Shown here one piece after another: positions 1 to 6,771 of a stretch of 33,408 nt of DNA. Numbering within the stretch: position 1 is the stretch's first letter; every line of letters starts with the position of its first letter. This DNA is from Olleya sp. (GTDB taxonomy: Bacteria > Bacteroidota > Bacteroidia > Flavobacteriales > Flavobacteriaceae): the NCBI GenBank assembly GCA_023300575.1, contig JALZUT010000202.1, positions 1-33,408 on the forward strand. Reading direction: 5' to 3'. The position numbers and the translations under genes were made by a program. The notes under the pieces were generated by a model. It was given only the letters and a program-made list of their open reading frames with translations, made no database searches and was not told the origin of the DNA.

Positions 1-466
1 TAAGCAGAATAGTGGTGATGCAGAGCGTGCACAAGACGTAATACAAGAAACTATTATTACTATATATAACCAAGCCAGTCAAAAAAACCTACAATTAACG
101 TGTCCGTTTGATGCTTACTTTTTCTTGTTATGTAAACGTAAGTGGTTAAACTATTTAAAAAAAACAAACAATAAAGAGGTAACAATTAATGAGGAAGTAC
201 TATCTAAAGATGACGACGTAGCAGAATTTGCTTTTGAGACCTCTATTTTTCAAGAAAAACAAGCCTTATTTAACCAGATGTTTCAAAAATTAGGAGCTGC
301 ATGTAAAGATATGCTAAAAGCTACTTTTAAAATAAAATCTATGGAAGAAGTAGCAGTAAGCCTTAATGTAAGTTATGCTTACGCAAGAAAGAAAAAATCT
401 TTATGTATTGGGCAATTAACCAAGCTAGTTCAAGAGTCGCCAACATTTAATCAACTTAATTATTAA
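1..466 (+). CDS. ECF-type RNA polymerase sigma factor, 5' end outside window
   Basis: The gene is cut by the window start. The frame is open from base 2, so the ORF-track start at 125 is an internal Met. The part before it reads AERAQDVIQETIITIYNQAS, which fits sigma region 2 (core-binding helices), and the C-terminal part (about MFQKLGAACKDMLKATF..., then MEEVAVSLNVSYAYARKKK) fits the region 4 helix-turn-helix for -35 recognition. About 154 codons are visible, close to full ECF length, so only a short N-terminus is missing. It ends 4 bases before a membrane-anchored protein that looks like its anti-sigma partner. The role, directing polymerase to a small stress or envelope regulon, is inferred from the family; the target promoters are not visible. 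Confidence in the family is good. Confidence 0.8.
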   Translation, partial: KQNSGDAERAQDVIQETIITIYNQASQKNLQLTCPFDAYFFLLCKRKWLNYLKKTNNKEVTINEEVLSKDDDVAEFAFETSIFQEKQALFNQMFQKLGAACKDMLKATFKIKSMEEVAVSLNVSYAYARKKKSLCIGQLTKLVQESPTFNQLNY

Positions 467-470
467 TGTT

Positions 471-1226
471 ATGGAAGAACAAGATTACATCCTTTTTGAA
501 GACTATTTATCTGGTGATTTATCTGTAGAAGAAACCACTAATTTTGAAAACAGAATTAATACAGATGAAGCCTTTAAAAAAGCGTTTAACATATATCAAA
601 ACTTTTCAGATTACCTAGAGCACGAAATTGGTAACGAAGACAAAACATCAGATTTTAGAGCCAATTTAGATAGCATTTCTCACAGGTATTTTACCAAATT
701 AGATATTGAAGAAAACCCAATTGAAGTTAAAAACACTTTTAGTTTTTATAAGTTTGCTGTAGCAGCTAGTATTGCTTTATTAATGGGTTTTTTTGTATTT
801 AACCAGTTTACAGGAGGAGCAAATTATAACGATTTTAATAATCATGAGACTTTAGATTTTGGAGTAAGAGGAGATGATGGTAATATTGGTTTATTAATCA
901 AAACGACTAAAGCCTTTAATAATAAGGAGTATACTGAAGCAAAAGGGTATTTAGAACAATTATTAAAAGAAGATCCAGAAAACATAGAATATAACTTCTA
1001 CTATGCGATAACAAATATAGAATTAGATAATTTTGAAAAAGCAGATGGGACTTTAAAAACAATCCAAGAAGGTAACTCGGCTTATAATAATAGAGCAACT
1101 TGGTATCTCGCTTTAAGTAAACTAAAACAAGAAAAAGAAGAAGCGTGTATTATATTATTAAAAACAATACCTGAAGATGCAGACGATTATAGTCAAGCTT
1201 TGAAATTGTTAAATAAGTTAGATTAA
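471..1226 (+). CDS. Probable anti-sigma factor: cytoplasmic N-domain, one TM, TPR-like C-domain
   Basis: A 251-residue protein starting 4 bases after the ECF sigma gene, so almost surely cotranscribed. Residues 1-45 (FEDYLSGDLSVEETTNFENR) resemble the N-terminal sigma-binding segment of Bacteroidota anti-sigma proteins. No zinc-binding HxxxCxxC is visible. A single hydrophobic helix lies at about 93-111 (FYKFAVAASIALLMGFFVF). The rest is helical with TPR-like spacing (AFNNKEYTEAKGYLEQLLKEDPENIEYNFYYA, with short AxxLxxLxxxxP patterns) and would be periplasmic. The inferred model is that the N-domain holds the sigma factor at the membrane and the periplasmic TPRs sense a signal or partner. The anti-sigma role rests on position and N-terminal pattern. 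It could otherwise be a TPR scaffold protein. Confidence 0.65.
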   Translation: MEEQDYILFEDYLSGDLSVEETTNFENRINTDEAFKKAFNIYQNFSDYLEHEIGNEDKTSDFRANLDSISHRYFTKLDIEENPIEVKNTFSFYKFAVAASIALLMGFFVFNQFTGGANYNDFNNHETLDFGVRGDDGNIGLLIKTTKAFNNKEYTEAKGYLEQLLKEDPENIEYNFYYAITNIELDNFEKADGTLKTIQEGNSAYNNRATWYLALSKLKQEKEEACIILLKTIPEDADDYSQALKLLNKLD

Positions 1227-1232
1227 TTTTAT

Positions 1233-1258
1233 CCTACAAGGTTTTAAAACCTTGTAGG
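1233..1258. repeat. 26-bp perfect palindrome (REP-like)
   Basis: CCTACAAGGTTTT is followed directly by its exact reverse complement, giving a loop-less 26-bp palindrome just after the anti-sigma stop codon. Similar CCTACAAGG/CCTTGTAGG palindromes are, from general knowledge, scattered between genes in Flavobacteriaceae. It may be a REP element, a bidirectional terminator, or both. Confidence 0.75.
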
Positions 1259-1276
1259 TATTTACACTTTATATTT

Positions 1277-1320
1277 GACCTGTAAGGTTTATAAATCTTG
1301 ACAGGTCTTTTTTGTTTTTT
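1277..1320 (+). terminator. Intrinsic terminator after the sigma/anti-sigma pair
   Basis: GACCTGT pairs with ACAGGTC, extended inward by AAGGTTTA/TAAATCTT with one G-T pair and a bulged G, and is followed by TTTTTTGTTTTTT. The stem sequence resembles the palindrome 20 bases upstream, so the terminator itself may be a member of the same repeat family. Confidence 0.75.
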
Positions 1321-1359
1321 TAAAATAAAGAATCTACATAAATAATCTATTTTTGACAC

Positions 1360-2127
1360 ATGATAATAACAGATACACATACCCATTTATATAGTGAAGC
1401 ATTTGATGAGGATAGAGATCAAATGATGCAACGTGCTTTAGAAGCTGGTATTACCAGGTTGTTTGTGCCAGCAATAGATAGCAACTACACAAACAGTATG
1501 TTAGAGTTGCAAACCAACTACCCAGAACATGTTTTTTTAATGATGGGTTTACATCCAACACATGTAAAAGATAATTATAAAGACGAATTACAGCATGTAG
1601 AAGAGATGCTTAGTACACATAAATTTTACGCAGTTGGAGAGGTTGGCATAGATTTATATTGGGACAAAAGTACTTTAGCAATTCAGCAAGAAGCATTTAG
1701 ACATCAGATTAAATTAGCAAAACAACATAAATTACCAATTGTTATACATTGTCGTGAGGCTTTTGATGAAGTTTTTGAAATTTTAGAAGAAGAAAAATCA
1801 GAGGAGTTATTCGGTATTTTTCATTGCTTTACAGGAAGTTTAGAACAAGCACATCAAGCCATTTTATATAATATGAAATTAGGGATAGGTGGAGTAGCAA
1901 CTTTTAAAAACGGAAAGATTGACCAATTTTTAAATAAAATTGATTTAAAACACATTGTTTTAGAAACCGATTCGCCTTATTTAGCACCAAAACCATATAG
2001 AGGAAAACGTAATGAAAGCAGTTATATAATTAAAGTGTTAGAAAAGTTATCTGATATTTACGAAGTGTCTGAACAAAAAATTGCCGAAATTACAACCGAA
2101 AACTCAAAAGCAGTATTTGGTGTTTAA
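1360..2127 (+). CDS. tatD: TatD family metal-dependent DNase
   Basis: A 255-residue protein of normal TatD length. Metal-binding and catalytic residues are visible in the expected order for the TIM-barrel amidohydrolase fold: HTH at 7-9, E94 in GEVGIDLY, H130 in VIHCREAF, H155 in FHCFTGS and D204 in LETDSPYLAP. The C-terminal PKPYRGKRNES is also typical. TatD proteins are cytoplasmic Mg-dependent 3'-5' exonucleases linked to DNA repair and RNA or D-aminoacyl-tRNA quality control. The start ATG at 1360 gives the usual immediate TDTHTHL beginning. Asparaginase follows after a repeat element, so the two may or may not share a transcript. Confidence 0.92.
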   Translation: MIITDTHTHLYSEAFDEDRDQMMQRALEAGITRLFVPAIDSNYTNSMLELQTNYPEHVFLMMGLHPTHVKDNYKDELQHVEEMLSTHKFYAVGEVGIDLYWDKSTLAIQQEAFRHQIKLAKQHKLPIVIHCREAFDEVFEILEEEKSEELFGIFHCFTGSLEQAHQAILYNMKLGIGGVATFKNGKIDQFLNKIDLKHIVLETDSPYLAPKPYRGKRNESSYIIKVLEKLSDIYEVSEQKIAEITTENSKAVFGV

Positions 2128-2137
2128 CTTTAAAGCT

Positions 2138-2193
2138 CTCTGGACTAAGCTCGAGGGGACAAATATAATGTCTGGTCGAGCGTAGTCGAGACC
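2138..2193. repeat. Paired inverted REP-like element (BIME-like)
   Basis: Two degenerate copies of a TCTCGACT(A/G)CGCTCGA-type unit face each other. The left arm is GGACTAAGCTCGAGGGGACA and the right arm is TGTCTGGTCGAGCGTAGTC. Hand alignment of the left arm with the reverse complement of the right gives long matches (TGTC, TCGAGC, TAGTC), so the DNA or RNA can fold into a long imperfect hairpin with a short AT-rich loop. TGTTTTT follows, so it may end tatD transcription. A single related copy lies at 16596-16617. Confidence 0.65.
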
Positions 2194-2218
2194 TGTTTTT
2201 AAAAATAAATAATTCAAA

Positions 2219-3250
2219 ATGACTAAAACAATCCCAAACATACTCCTTATCTATACTGGTGGAACTATTGGTATGATAAAAGATCCAGAAACTGGAACAT
2301 TACGTTCGTTTGATTTTGAAAACTTACTAGTCAGAATACCAGAATTAAAACTTTTAGAATGTGCTATTAAAACGTATTCGTTTGAAACACCAATAGATTC
2401 TAGTAATATGGAACCTGACTATTGGATTAAAATAGCAGAAGTTATAGAAAAGAGCTATGATGCTTTTGATGGTTTTGTAATACTACACGGAAGTGATACC
2501 ATGAGTTATACTGCTTCTGCTTTAAGTTTTATGTTAGAGCATCTTGCTAAACCAGTCATATTTACAGGGTCACAATTACCAATTGGAGATTTACGTACAG
2601 ATGCAAAAGAAAACTTAATTACTTCAATACAAATTGCGTCGCTTCAACATTATAATAAACCAGTTATTAAAGAAGTAGGATTGTATTTTGAATACAAATT
2701 GTATCGTGCAAATCGTTCAACAAAAATAAATGCCGAACATTTTGAAGCATTTGCTAGCTTAAATTATCCGGATTTAGTAGAAAGTGGTGTGCATTTAAAA
2801 GTCAATAACGAGTATTTATTAAAGCCAAATACAAGAAGAAATCTAATTGTCCATAAGAATTTAGACTCAAATATTGCATTAGTAAAGCTGTTTCCGGGTG
2901 TTTCAAGACTAGTTTTAGAAAGTGTTTTTAATACAGAAGGTTTAAAAGGTGTGATTTTAGAAACCTATGGAGCAGGAAATTGTAGTACTAAAGATTGGTT
3001 TTTAGAATTACTAAAAGAAACTATTAATAAAGGCATACCTATTATTAATGTCACACAATGTTCTGGTGGAAGTGTGCTAATGGGACAATATGAAACTAGC
3101 GAAAAGTTAAAAAGAATAGGCTTGATTTCTGGAAAAGACATCACAACCGAAGCTGCTTTGTGTAAGTTAATGTATTTATTAGGACAAAATATTTCGCCTA
3201 ACTTACTCAAAACCATATATGAAACAGCTTTGCGTGGAGAAATGGCTTAA
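2219..3250 (+). CDS. ansA: Type I (cytoplasmic) L-asparaginase
   Basis: A 343-residue protein with no signal peptide, matching type I asparaginases. Both catalytic threonine signatures are present: TGGTIGMI (nucleophile Thr13) and HGSDTM at 90-95 (second catalytic Thr94 with the conserved Asp). QLPIGDLRTDAKENL carries the conserved lysine. It hydrolyses L-asparagine to aspartate and ammonia. It sits downstream of tatD and upstream of tRNA-Ser. No regulatory site was seen beyond the REP-like hairpin before it. The name is firm; the assimilatory role is inferred. Confidence 0.93.
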   Translation: MTKTIPNILLIYTGGTIGMIKDPETGTLRSFDFENLLVRIPELKLLECAIKTYSFETPIDSSNMEPDYWIKIAEVIEKSYDAFDGFVILHGSDTMSYTASALSFMLEHLAKPVIFTGSQLPIGDLRTDAKENLITSIQIASLQHYNKPVIKEVGLYFEYKLYRANRSTKINAEHFEAFASLNYPDLVESGVHLKVNNEYLLKPNTRRNLIVHKNLDSNIALVKLFPGVSRLVLESVFNTEGLKGVILETYGAGNCSTKDWFLELLKETINKGIPIINVTQCSGGSVLMGQYETSEKLKRIGLISGKDITTEAALCKLMYLLGQNISPNLLKTIYETALRGEMA

Positions 3251-3322
3251 AATTAACTTTCAAAATTTTAACATTCGCATATTTTTTTGTTATTTGCTGT
3301 CCTGTAATTAATTATAAATTAC

Positions 3323-3410
3323 AGAGAGGTGGCCGAGTGGCTTAAGGCGCACGCTTGGAAAGCGTGTATACGTTTATAGCGTATCGAGGGTTCGAATCCC
3401 TTCCTCTCTG
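3323..3410 (+). tRNA. tRNA-Ser(GGA)
   Basis: The cloverleaf can be drawn by hand. Acceptor arms AGAGAGG and CCTCTCT pair fully. The D-arm is GGCCGAGTGGCTTAAGGC. The anticodon stem CACGC/GCGTG encloses loop TTGGAAA with anticodon GGA. A long class II variable arm (TATACGTTTATAGCGTATC) marks it as serine. The T-arm is AGGGTTCGAATCCCT and the discriminator base is G. The 3' CCA is not encoded. Confidence 0.97.
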
Positions 3411-3510
3411 CAAAAGATTTAAAATTGATTAAGGGTTATGGAATAGTTTTTGTGTTAGTAAAATAGCATTGAAATCTTACTTTAAAACTTAATTTTTAAG
3501 TCTTATGTCA

Positions 3511-3577
3511 ATCTAAAAGAGTATACAGTAAAAAACTTAACTGTTTTACTTCACCTCTTTTAGATATTTTTATTTTT
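3511..3577 (+). terminator. Nested inverted repeat, candidate terminator after tRNA-Ser
   Basis: Outer arms ATCTAAAAGAG (3511-3521) and CTCTTTTAGAT (3555-3565) are an exact 11-bp pair. Inside, AGTAAAA (3527-3533) pairs with TTTTACT (3544-3550). ATTTTTATTTTT follows on the plus strand. It lies in the 223-base gap between tRNA-Ser and exbB, 100 bases beyond the tRNA end. It could end the tRNA transcript or act as a control site for exbB. Confidence 0.5.
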
Positions 3578-3633
3578 AATTACAAATTTTTTATATCTTT
3601 AACGCTTTAACTAATAAAATTAAGAAAGACAAA

Positions 3634-4404
3634 ATGAAAAGATTATTTTCTATCCTAGCCATCACGTGTATTATGGTATTTGGAACAGCTAACGCTACAA
3701 CTGCAGCAACAACAACTGCAAACACAGTAGTAATGACAACATCTCAAGAGACTGCTGAAGAACCAGCAGAAGAACTTACTTTCCACCAAGAGCTTAAAAA
3801 GCGTTTTATTGAAGGAGGTCCTGGGTTTATGGGAATTGTATTATTATGTTTAATTCTTGGTTTAGCGATTGCTATTGAGAGAATTATCTTTTTAAACTTA
3901 TCTACAACAAATTCTAGAAAATTAACTCAAGATGTGGAAGACGCATTACAATCTGGTGGTTTAGAAGCTGCTAAAGAAGTATGTCGTAACACAAAAGGAC
4001 CAGTTGCCTCTATCTTTTACCAAGGTTTAGACAGAGCAGATGGAGATTTAGAGTCTGCTGAAAAAGCAGTAGTAGCATATGGTGGAGTACAAATGGGACA
4101 ATTAGAGAAAAACGTATCTTGGATTTCTTTATTTATTGCATTAGCACCAATGTTAGGATTTATGGGAACAGTAATAGGTATGATTCAAGCATTTGATAAA
4201 ATTGAAGCAGCTGGAGACATGCAGCCATCATTAGTAGCAGGAGGTATTAAAGTAGCCTTATTAACTACTGTATTTGGACTTATTGTTGCAATTATTCTAC
4301 AAATTTTTTATAATTACATTATCGCTAAAATCGATAGCATTGTTAACGACATGGAAGATTCTTCTATTAACTTAATGGATATGTTATCTAAGTACAAGAA
4401 ATAA
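3634..4404 (+). CDS. exbB: MotA/TolQ/ExbB proton channel family protein
   Basis: A 256-residue inner-membrane protein. It has an N-terminal signal-like helix (about 1-22), a Thr/Ala-rich then Glu-rich linker, a first channel helix at about 66-82 (FMGIVLLCLILGLAIAIER), and the paired C-terminal helices around WISLFIALAPMLGFMGTVIGMIQAF and IKVALLTTVFGLIVAIILQIFYNYI, which carry the conserved Pro and Gly/Thr residues of the family. With ExbD it uses the proton motive force to drive TonB-type or Tol-type periplasmic work. It is the first gene of a plus-strand cluster with a 34-base gap to the next gene. ExbB versus TolQ is not certain from sequence. No tonB or tolA gene is in the cluster. Confidence 0.9.
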   Translation: MKRLFSILAITCIMVFGTANATTAATTTANTVVMTTSQETAEEPAEELTFHQELKKRFIEGGPGFMGIVLLCLILGLAIAIERIIFLNLSTTNSRKLTQDVEDALQSGGLEAAKEVCRNTKGPVASIFYQGLDRADGDLESAEKAVVAYGGVQMGQLEKNVSWISLFIALAPMLGFMGTVIGMIQAFDKIEAAGDMQPSLVAGGIKVALLTTVFGLIVAIILQIFYNYIIAKIDSIVNDMEDSSINLMDMLSKYKK

Positions 4405-4438
4405 TTTACTCAAATACTAACTTTAAAAATTAAAGATT

Positions 4439-4882
4439 ATGCACAAGATTTTAAAAATAGTTGCTGGAGTATTGAGTATTGCTGGTATTGGATTTTTAGT
4501 AAGAATTATTGCCAAAGGAGACGATGAAATTAAAGCGTTAGCTTTAAATGGTGATACATCAATTGTAGAACCTATGGCTATCGTAGCTTATATAATATTA
4601 GGATTAGTATTATTATTTGTATTAGTTTTTGTATTCAAAAACTTATTTACAAGTGGTAAATCACTTAAAAATACTTTAATAGGTATTGGCGCATTTTTAG
4701 CAATTTTATTAGTCGCTTATTTAATGTCAGGAGGAGATGTAACACCATATAAATATAATGGTATAGTAGCAACAGATGGTGAGTCTACTATGGTAGGAGC
4801 AGGATTAGTTGCATTCTATATATTAGGTGCAGTTGCAGTAGCAACGATGGTATTCTCAGGTATTAAAAAAATAATTAAATAA
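4439..4882 (+). CDS. Small polytopic membrane protein between exbB and exbD
   Basis: 147 residues, not recognised as a named family. Four hydrophobic helices can be seen: about 4-23 (ILKIVAGVLSIAGIGFLVRI), 47-66 (AIVAYIILGLVLLFVLVFVF), 80-97 (IGIGAFLAILLVAYLMSGG) and 120-142 (GLVAFYILGAVAVATMVFSG). Short polar loops lie between them. It starts 34 bases after exbB and ends 2 bases before exbD, so it is tightly embedded in the ExbB/ExbD operon. The position suggests a subunit or assembly factor of the same proton-driven complex. This is inferred from context alone. Confidence 0.7.
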   Translation: MHKILKIVAGVLSIAGIGFLVRIIAKGDDEIKALALNGDTSIVEPMAIVAYIILGLVLLFVLVFVFKNLFTSGKSLKNTLIGIGAFLAILLVAYLMSGGDVTPYKYNGIVATDGESTMVGAGLVAFYILGAVAVATMVFSGIKKIIK

Positions 4883-4884
4883 TT

Positions 4885-5493
4885 ATGGCAAAAAGATCAG
4901 CACCGGAAGTTAATGCAGGCTCTATGGCTGACATTGCTTTCTTATTATTAATTTTCTTCTTAGTTACAACAACTATTGAGGTCGATTCTGGTATTAACTC
5001 TAAGTTACCACCAGATATTCCACCACCAGATGTTAAAATTAAGCAAAAAAATATTTTTACCGTAGAGCTTAATAAGGATAACCAAATGTTGGTTGAAGAT
5101 GAGTTAATGGAAATTAAAGATCTTCAAGCAGCAGCTATCAAGTTTATTGATAATGGTGGAGGAGAAAATCCAACTGGAGAAAAATGTACTTATTGTGGAG
5201 GAGAAAGACTCGACGATTCATCAGATCATCCAGAAAAAGCAATTGTTTCTATTACACACTCAAGAGCTACAGATTATGAGACGTTTATTACTGTTTATGA
5301 TCAATTAGTTGGCGCTTATTCAATACTTAGAGATAAGTTAGCACAAAAGCTATATAACCGTTCTTTTAAAGAAATGGAAGCAACTTATAACGACTCTAAG
5401 TCACCAGAGTTTAAAACAGATAAGCTTAAAGACAAGATAGATAATATCAAGAAGAAGTATCCTAGGATTATTTCTAAAGCAGAACCTAAATAA
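4885..5493 (+). CDS. exbD: ExbD/TolR family protein with CxxC insertion
   Basis: 202 residues. A single TM helix near the N-terminus, MADIAFLLLIFFLVTTTI, contains the conserved proton-carrying Asp of ExbD/TolR. The rest is periplasmic. Between the two halves of the periplasmic domain is a segment of about 30 residues (GGGENPTGEKCTYCGGERLD) carrying the only CxxC seen in this cluster, before the usual VSITHSRATDYETFI stretch. The C-terminal tail (residues 150-202) is longer and more basic than in E. coli ExbD (about 141 residues). It follows the small membrane protein by 2 bases and precedes a second ExbD by 10. Family assignment is strong. The insertion's job (disulfide or metal) is unknown. 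Confidence 0.9.
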   Translation: MAKRSAPEVNAGSMADIAFLLLIFFLVTTTIEVDSGINSKLPPDIPPPDVKIKQKNIFTVELNKDNQMLVEDELMEIKDLQAAAIKFIDNGGGENPTGEKCTYCGGERLDDSSDHPEKAIVSITHSRATDYETFITVYDQLVGAYSILRDKLAQKLYNRSFKEMEATYNDSKSPEFKTDKLKDKIDNIKKKYPRIISKAEPK

Positions 5494-5503
5494 TTTAATA
5501 ACT

Positions 5504-5974
5504 ATGTCGAAATTTAATAAAGGAGGAAAAAAGGAATTGCCAGCAATTTCTACAGCATCGTTACCAGATATTGTATTCATGCTATTATTCTTTTTTATGG
5601 TAGCAACCGTAATGAGAGACAATAGTTTGAAGATTAAAAACAATTTACCTTCTGCTGCAGATACCGAAAAATTAGGTCAAAAAAACCTAGTTATGTTTTT
5701 ATATGCTGGTAAACCTAGCGATAGTTATAAAAGTATGGGTACAGAAGCTAGAATTCAGTTAAATGATAAGTTTGCTGAAATTAAGGATATTGCACCTTTT
5801 ATAGCTGCAGAACGTGCTTCTAAACGTGAAGAAGAAATTCCTAAACTTATTGCAGCTCTTAAAGTAGATAAAGAAACCAACATGGGTTTAATATCTGATA
5901 TAGAACAAGCATTACGTAAAACAGGACAGCTTAAAATTAATTACACTACTAAAAAGGGTAGTGCACTTAAATAA
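5504..5974 (+). CDS. exbD: Second ExbD/TolR family protein
   Basis: 156 residues, starting 10 bases after the first exbD. The TM helix LPDIVFMLLFFFMVATVM again holds the conserved Asp, and the periplasmic part (LVMFLYAGKPSD..., then AALKVDKETNMGLISDIEQALRKTGQLKINYTTKK) fits the ExbD fold with its terminal beta strand. It lacks the CxxC insertion and is shorter than its neighbour. Two different ExbD paralogues in one operon suggest a mixed ExbD dimer or pore, since ExbD works as a dimer inside the ExbB pentamer. The heterodimer is inference. A strong terminator follows. Confidence 0.9.
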   Translation: MSKFNKGGKKELPAISTASLPDIVFMLLFFFMVATVMRDNSLKIKNNLPSAADTEKLGQKNLVMFLYAGKPSDSYKSMGTEARIQLNDKFAEIKDIAPFIAAERASKREEEIPKLIAALKVDKETNMGLISDIEQALRKTGQLKINYTTKKGSALK

Positions 5975-5995
5975 AGATTACTCTTAATTTTATTA

Positions 5996-6034
5996 CAAAA
6001 GGTGTTTTGATATTCAAAACACCTTTTGTTTTTT
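5996..6034 (+). terminator. Intrinsic terminator after exbD
   Basis: CAAAAGGTGTTTTGA and TCAAAACACCTTTTG form an exact 15-bp stem with a TAT loop, followed by TTTTTT. It should end exbB-exbD-exbD transcripts, so the barrel gene at 6061 probably has its own promoter or relies on read-through. Confidence 0.93.
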
Positions 6035-6060
6035 ATAATTTTATGTCTATACTTTTTTAA

Positions 6061-6759
6061 ATGAAATATTTACTGCTTTTTTTTACTATTATTTTTATCT
6101 CGCCTTTAGCTATTGCTCAAGAAGAGATGCTTGATACTAAAGTAGTAGATAGTTTATACAGAGAGGATCAGTTTTATTTAGGTGTCACTTATAATTTGTT
6201 AAGCAATAAACCAGAGGGTATCTCTCAAAATGGGTTTTCTAGCGGATTTCATTTTGGTATTATTAGAGATATGCCTATTAATAAGAATCGAAATAATGCG
6301 ATAGGTGTTGGTTTAGGCTTGTCTATAAACTCTTTTATTCAAGACCTTTTAATTAGTGAAGATTCAAATAAAGCATCAGTATTTTCTGAATTAGATGCTA
6401 TAGAAACAGTTTTCTCTAAAAACAAATTCTTTACTTATCTTATTGAATTACCTGTTGAGTTTAGATGGCGTACTTCTACATCAACCGACTACGATTTTTG
6501 GCGTATTTACACAGGCTTTAAAGTGGGTTATCAATTTGCTAATGCTACTAAGTTTGTGGGTCAGCCAGAAGTCATTCAATTAAATAACATTGATGAATTT
6601 AATACACTACAGTACGGATTAACCTTGAGTTTAGGTTATAGTACTTGGAATTTTCATGTATATTATGGTTTAAACAAACTTTTTGATAATGCTAATCTAG
6701 ATGGTCAATCCATTAATATAAAGACGTTAAAAGCAGGATTAATGTTCTACATTCTTTAA
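6061..6759 (+). CDS. Outer-membrane beta-barrel (porin-like) protein
   Basis: 232 residues. The signal peptide (MKYLLLFFTIIFISPLAIAQ, cleavage after AQ) is typical of the phylum. The mature part alternates polar and hydrophobic residues, with amphipathic strands such as FYLGVTYNLLS, NAIGVGLGLSINSF, TYLIELPVEFRWR, WRIYTGFKVGYQFA, LQYGLTLSLGYSTWNFHVYYG and IKTLKAGLMFYIL, as in PorT-like or 'porin family' barrels with 8 or so strands. It lies downstream of the ExbB/ExbD genes beyond a terminator. The substrate is unknown. The family is likely; equating it with T9SS PorT/SprT is not supported by what is visible. Confidence 0.7.
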   Translation: MKYLLLFFTIIFISPLAIAQEEMLDTKVVDSLYREDQFYLGVTYNLLSNKPEGISQNGFSSGFHFGIIRDMPINKNRNNAIGVGLGLSINSFIQDLLISEDSNKASVFSELDAIETVFSKNKFFTYLIELPVEFRWRTSTSTDYDFWRIYTGFKVGYQFANATKFVGQPEVIQLNNIDEFNTLQYGLTLSLGYSTWNFHVYYGLNKLFDNANLDGQSINIKTLKAGLMFYIL

Positions 6760-6771
6760 ATAGTAAACTGA

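Noticed and set aside
916-1098. Minus-strand ORF of 60 aa inside the anti-sigma gene
   Set aside because: Shadow of a real gene; Leu/Tyr/Ser-rich composition from AT-rich antisense, no domain.
1348-1355. TATTTTTG resembling a -7 element before tatD
   Set aside because: Only 4 bases before the ATG, so the transcript would start at or inside the gene, and there is no TTG at the right distance.
3323-3410. tRNA-Ser as an integration site for a genomic island
   Set aside because: No integrase, no repeated tRNA 3' end, and normal core genes on both sides.
6061-6759. T9SS component PorT/SprT
   Set aside because: Size and barrel character fit loosely, but no specific PorT motif or T9SS neighbour is visible; left as a generic barrel.
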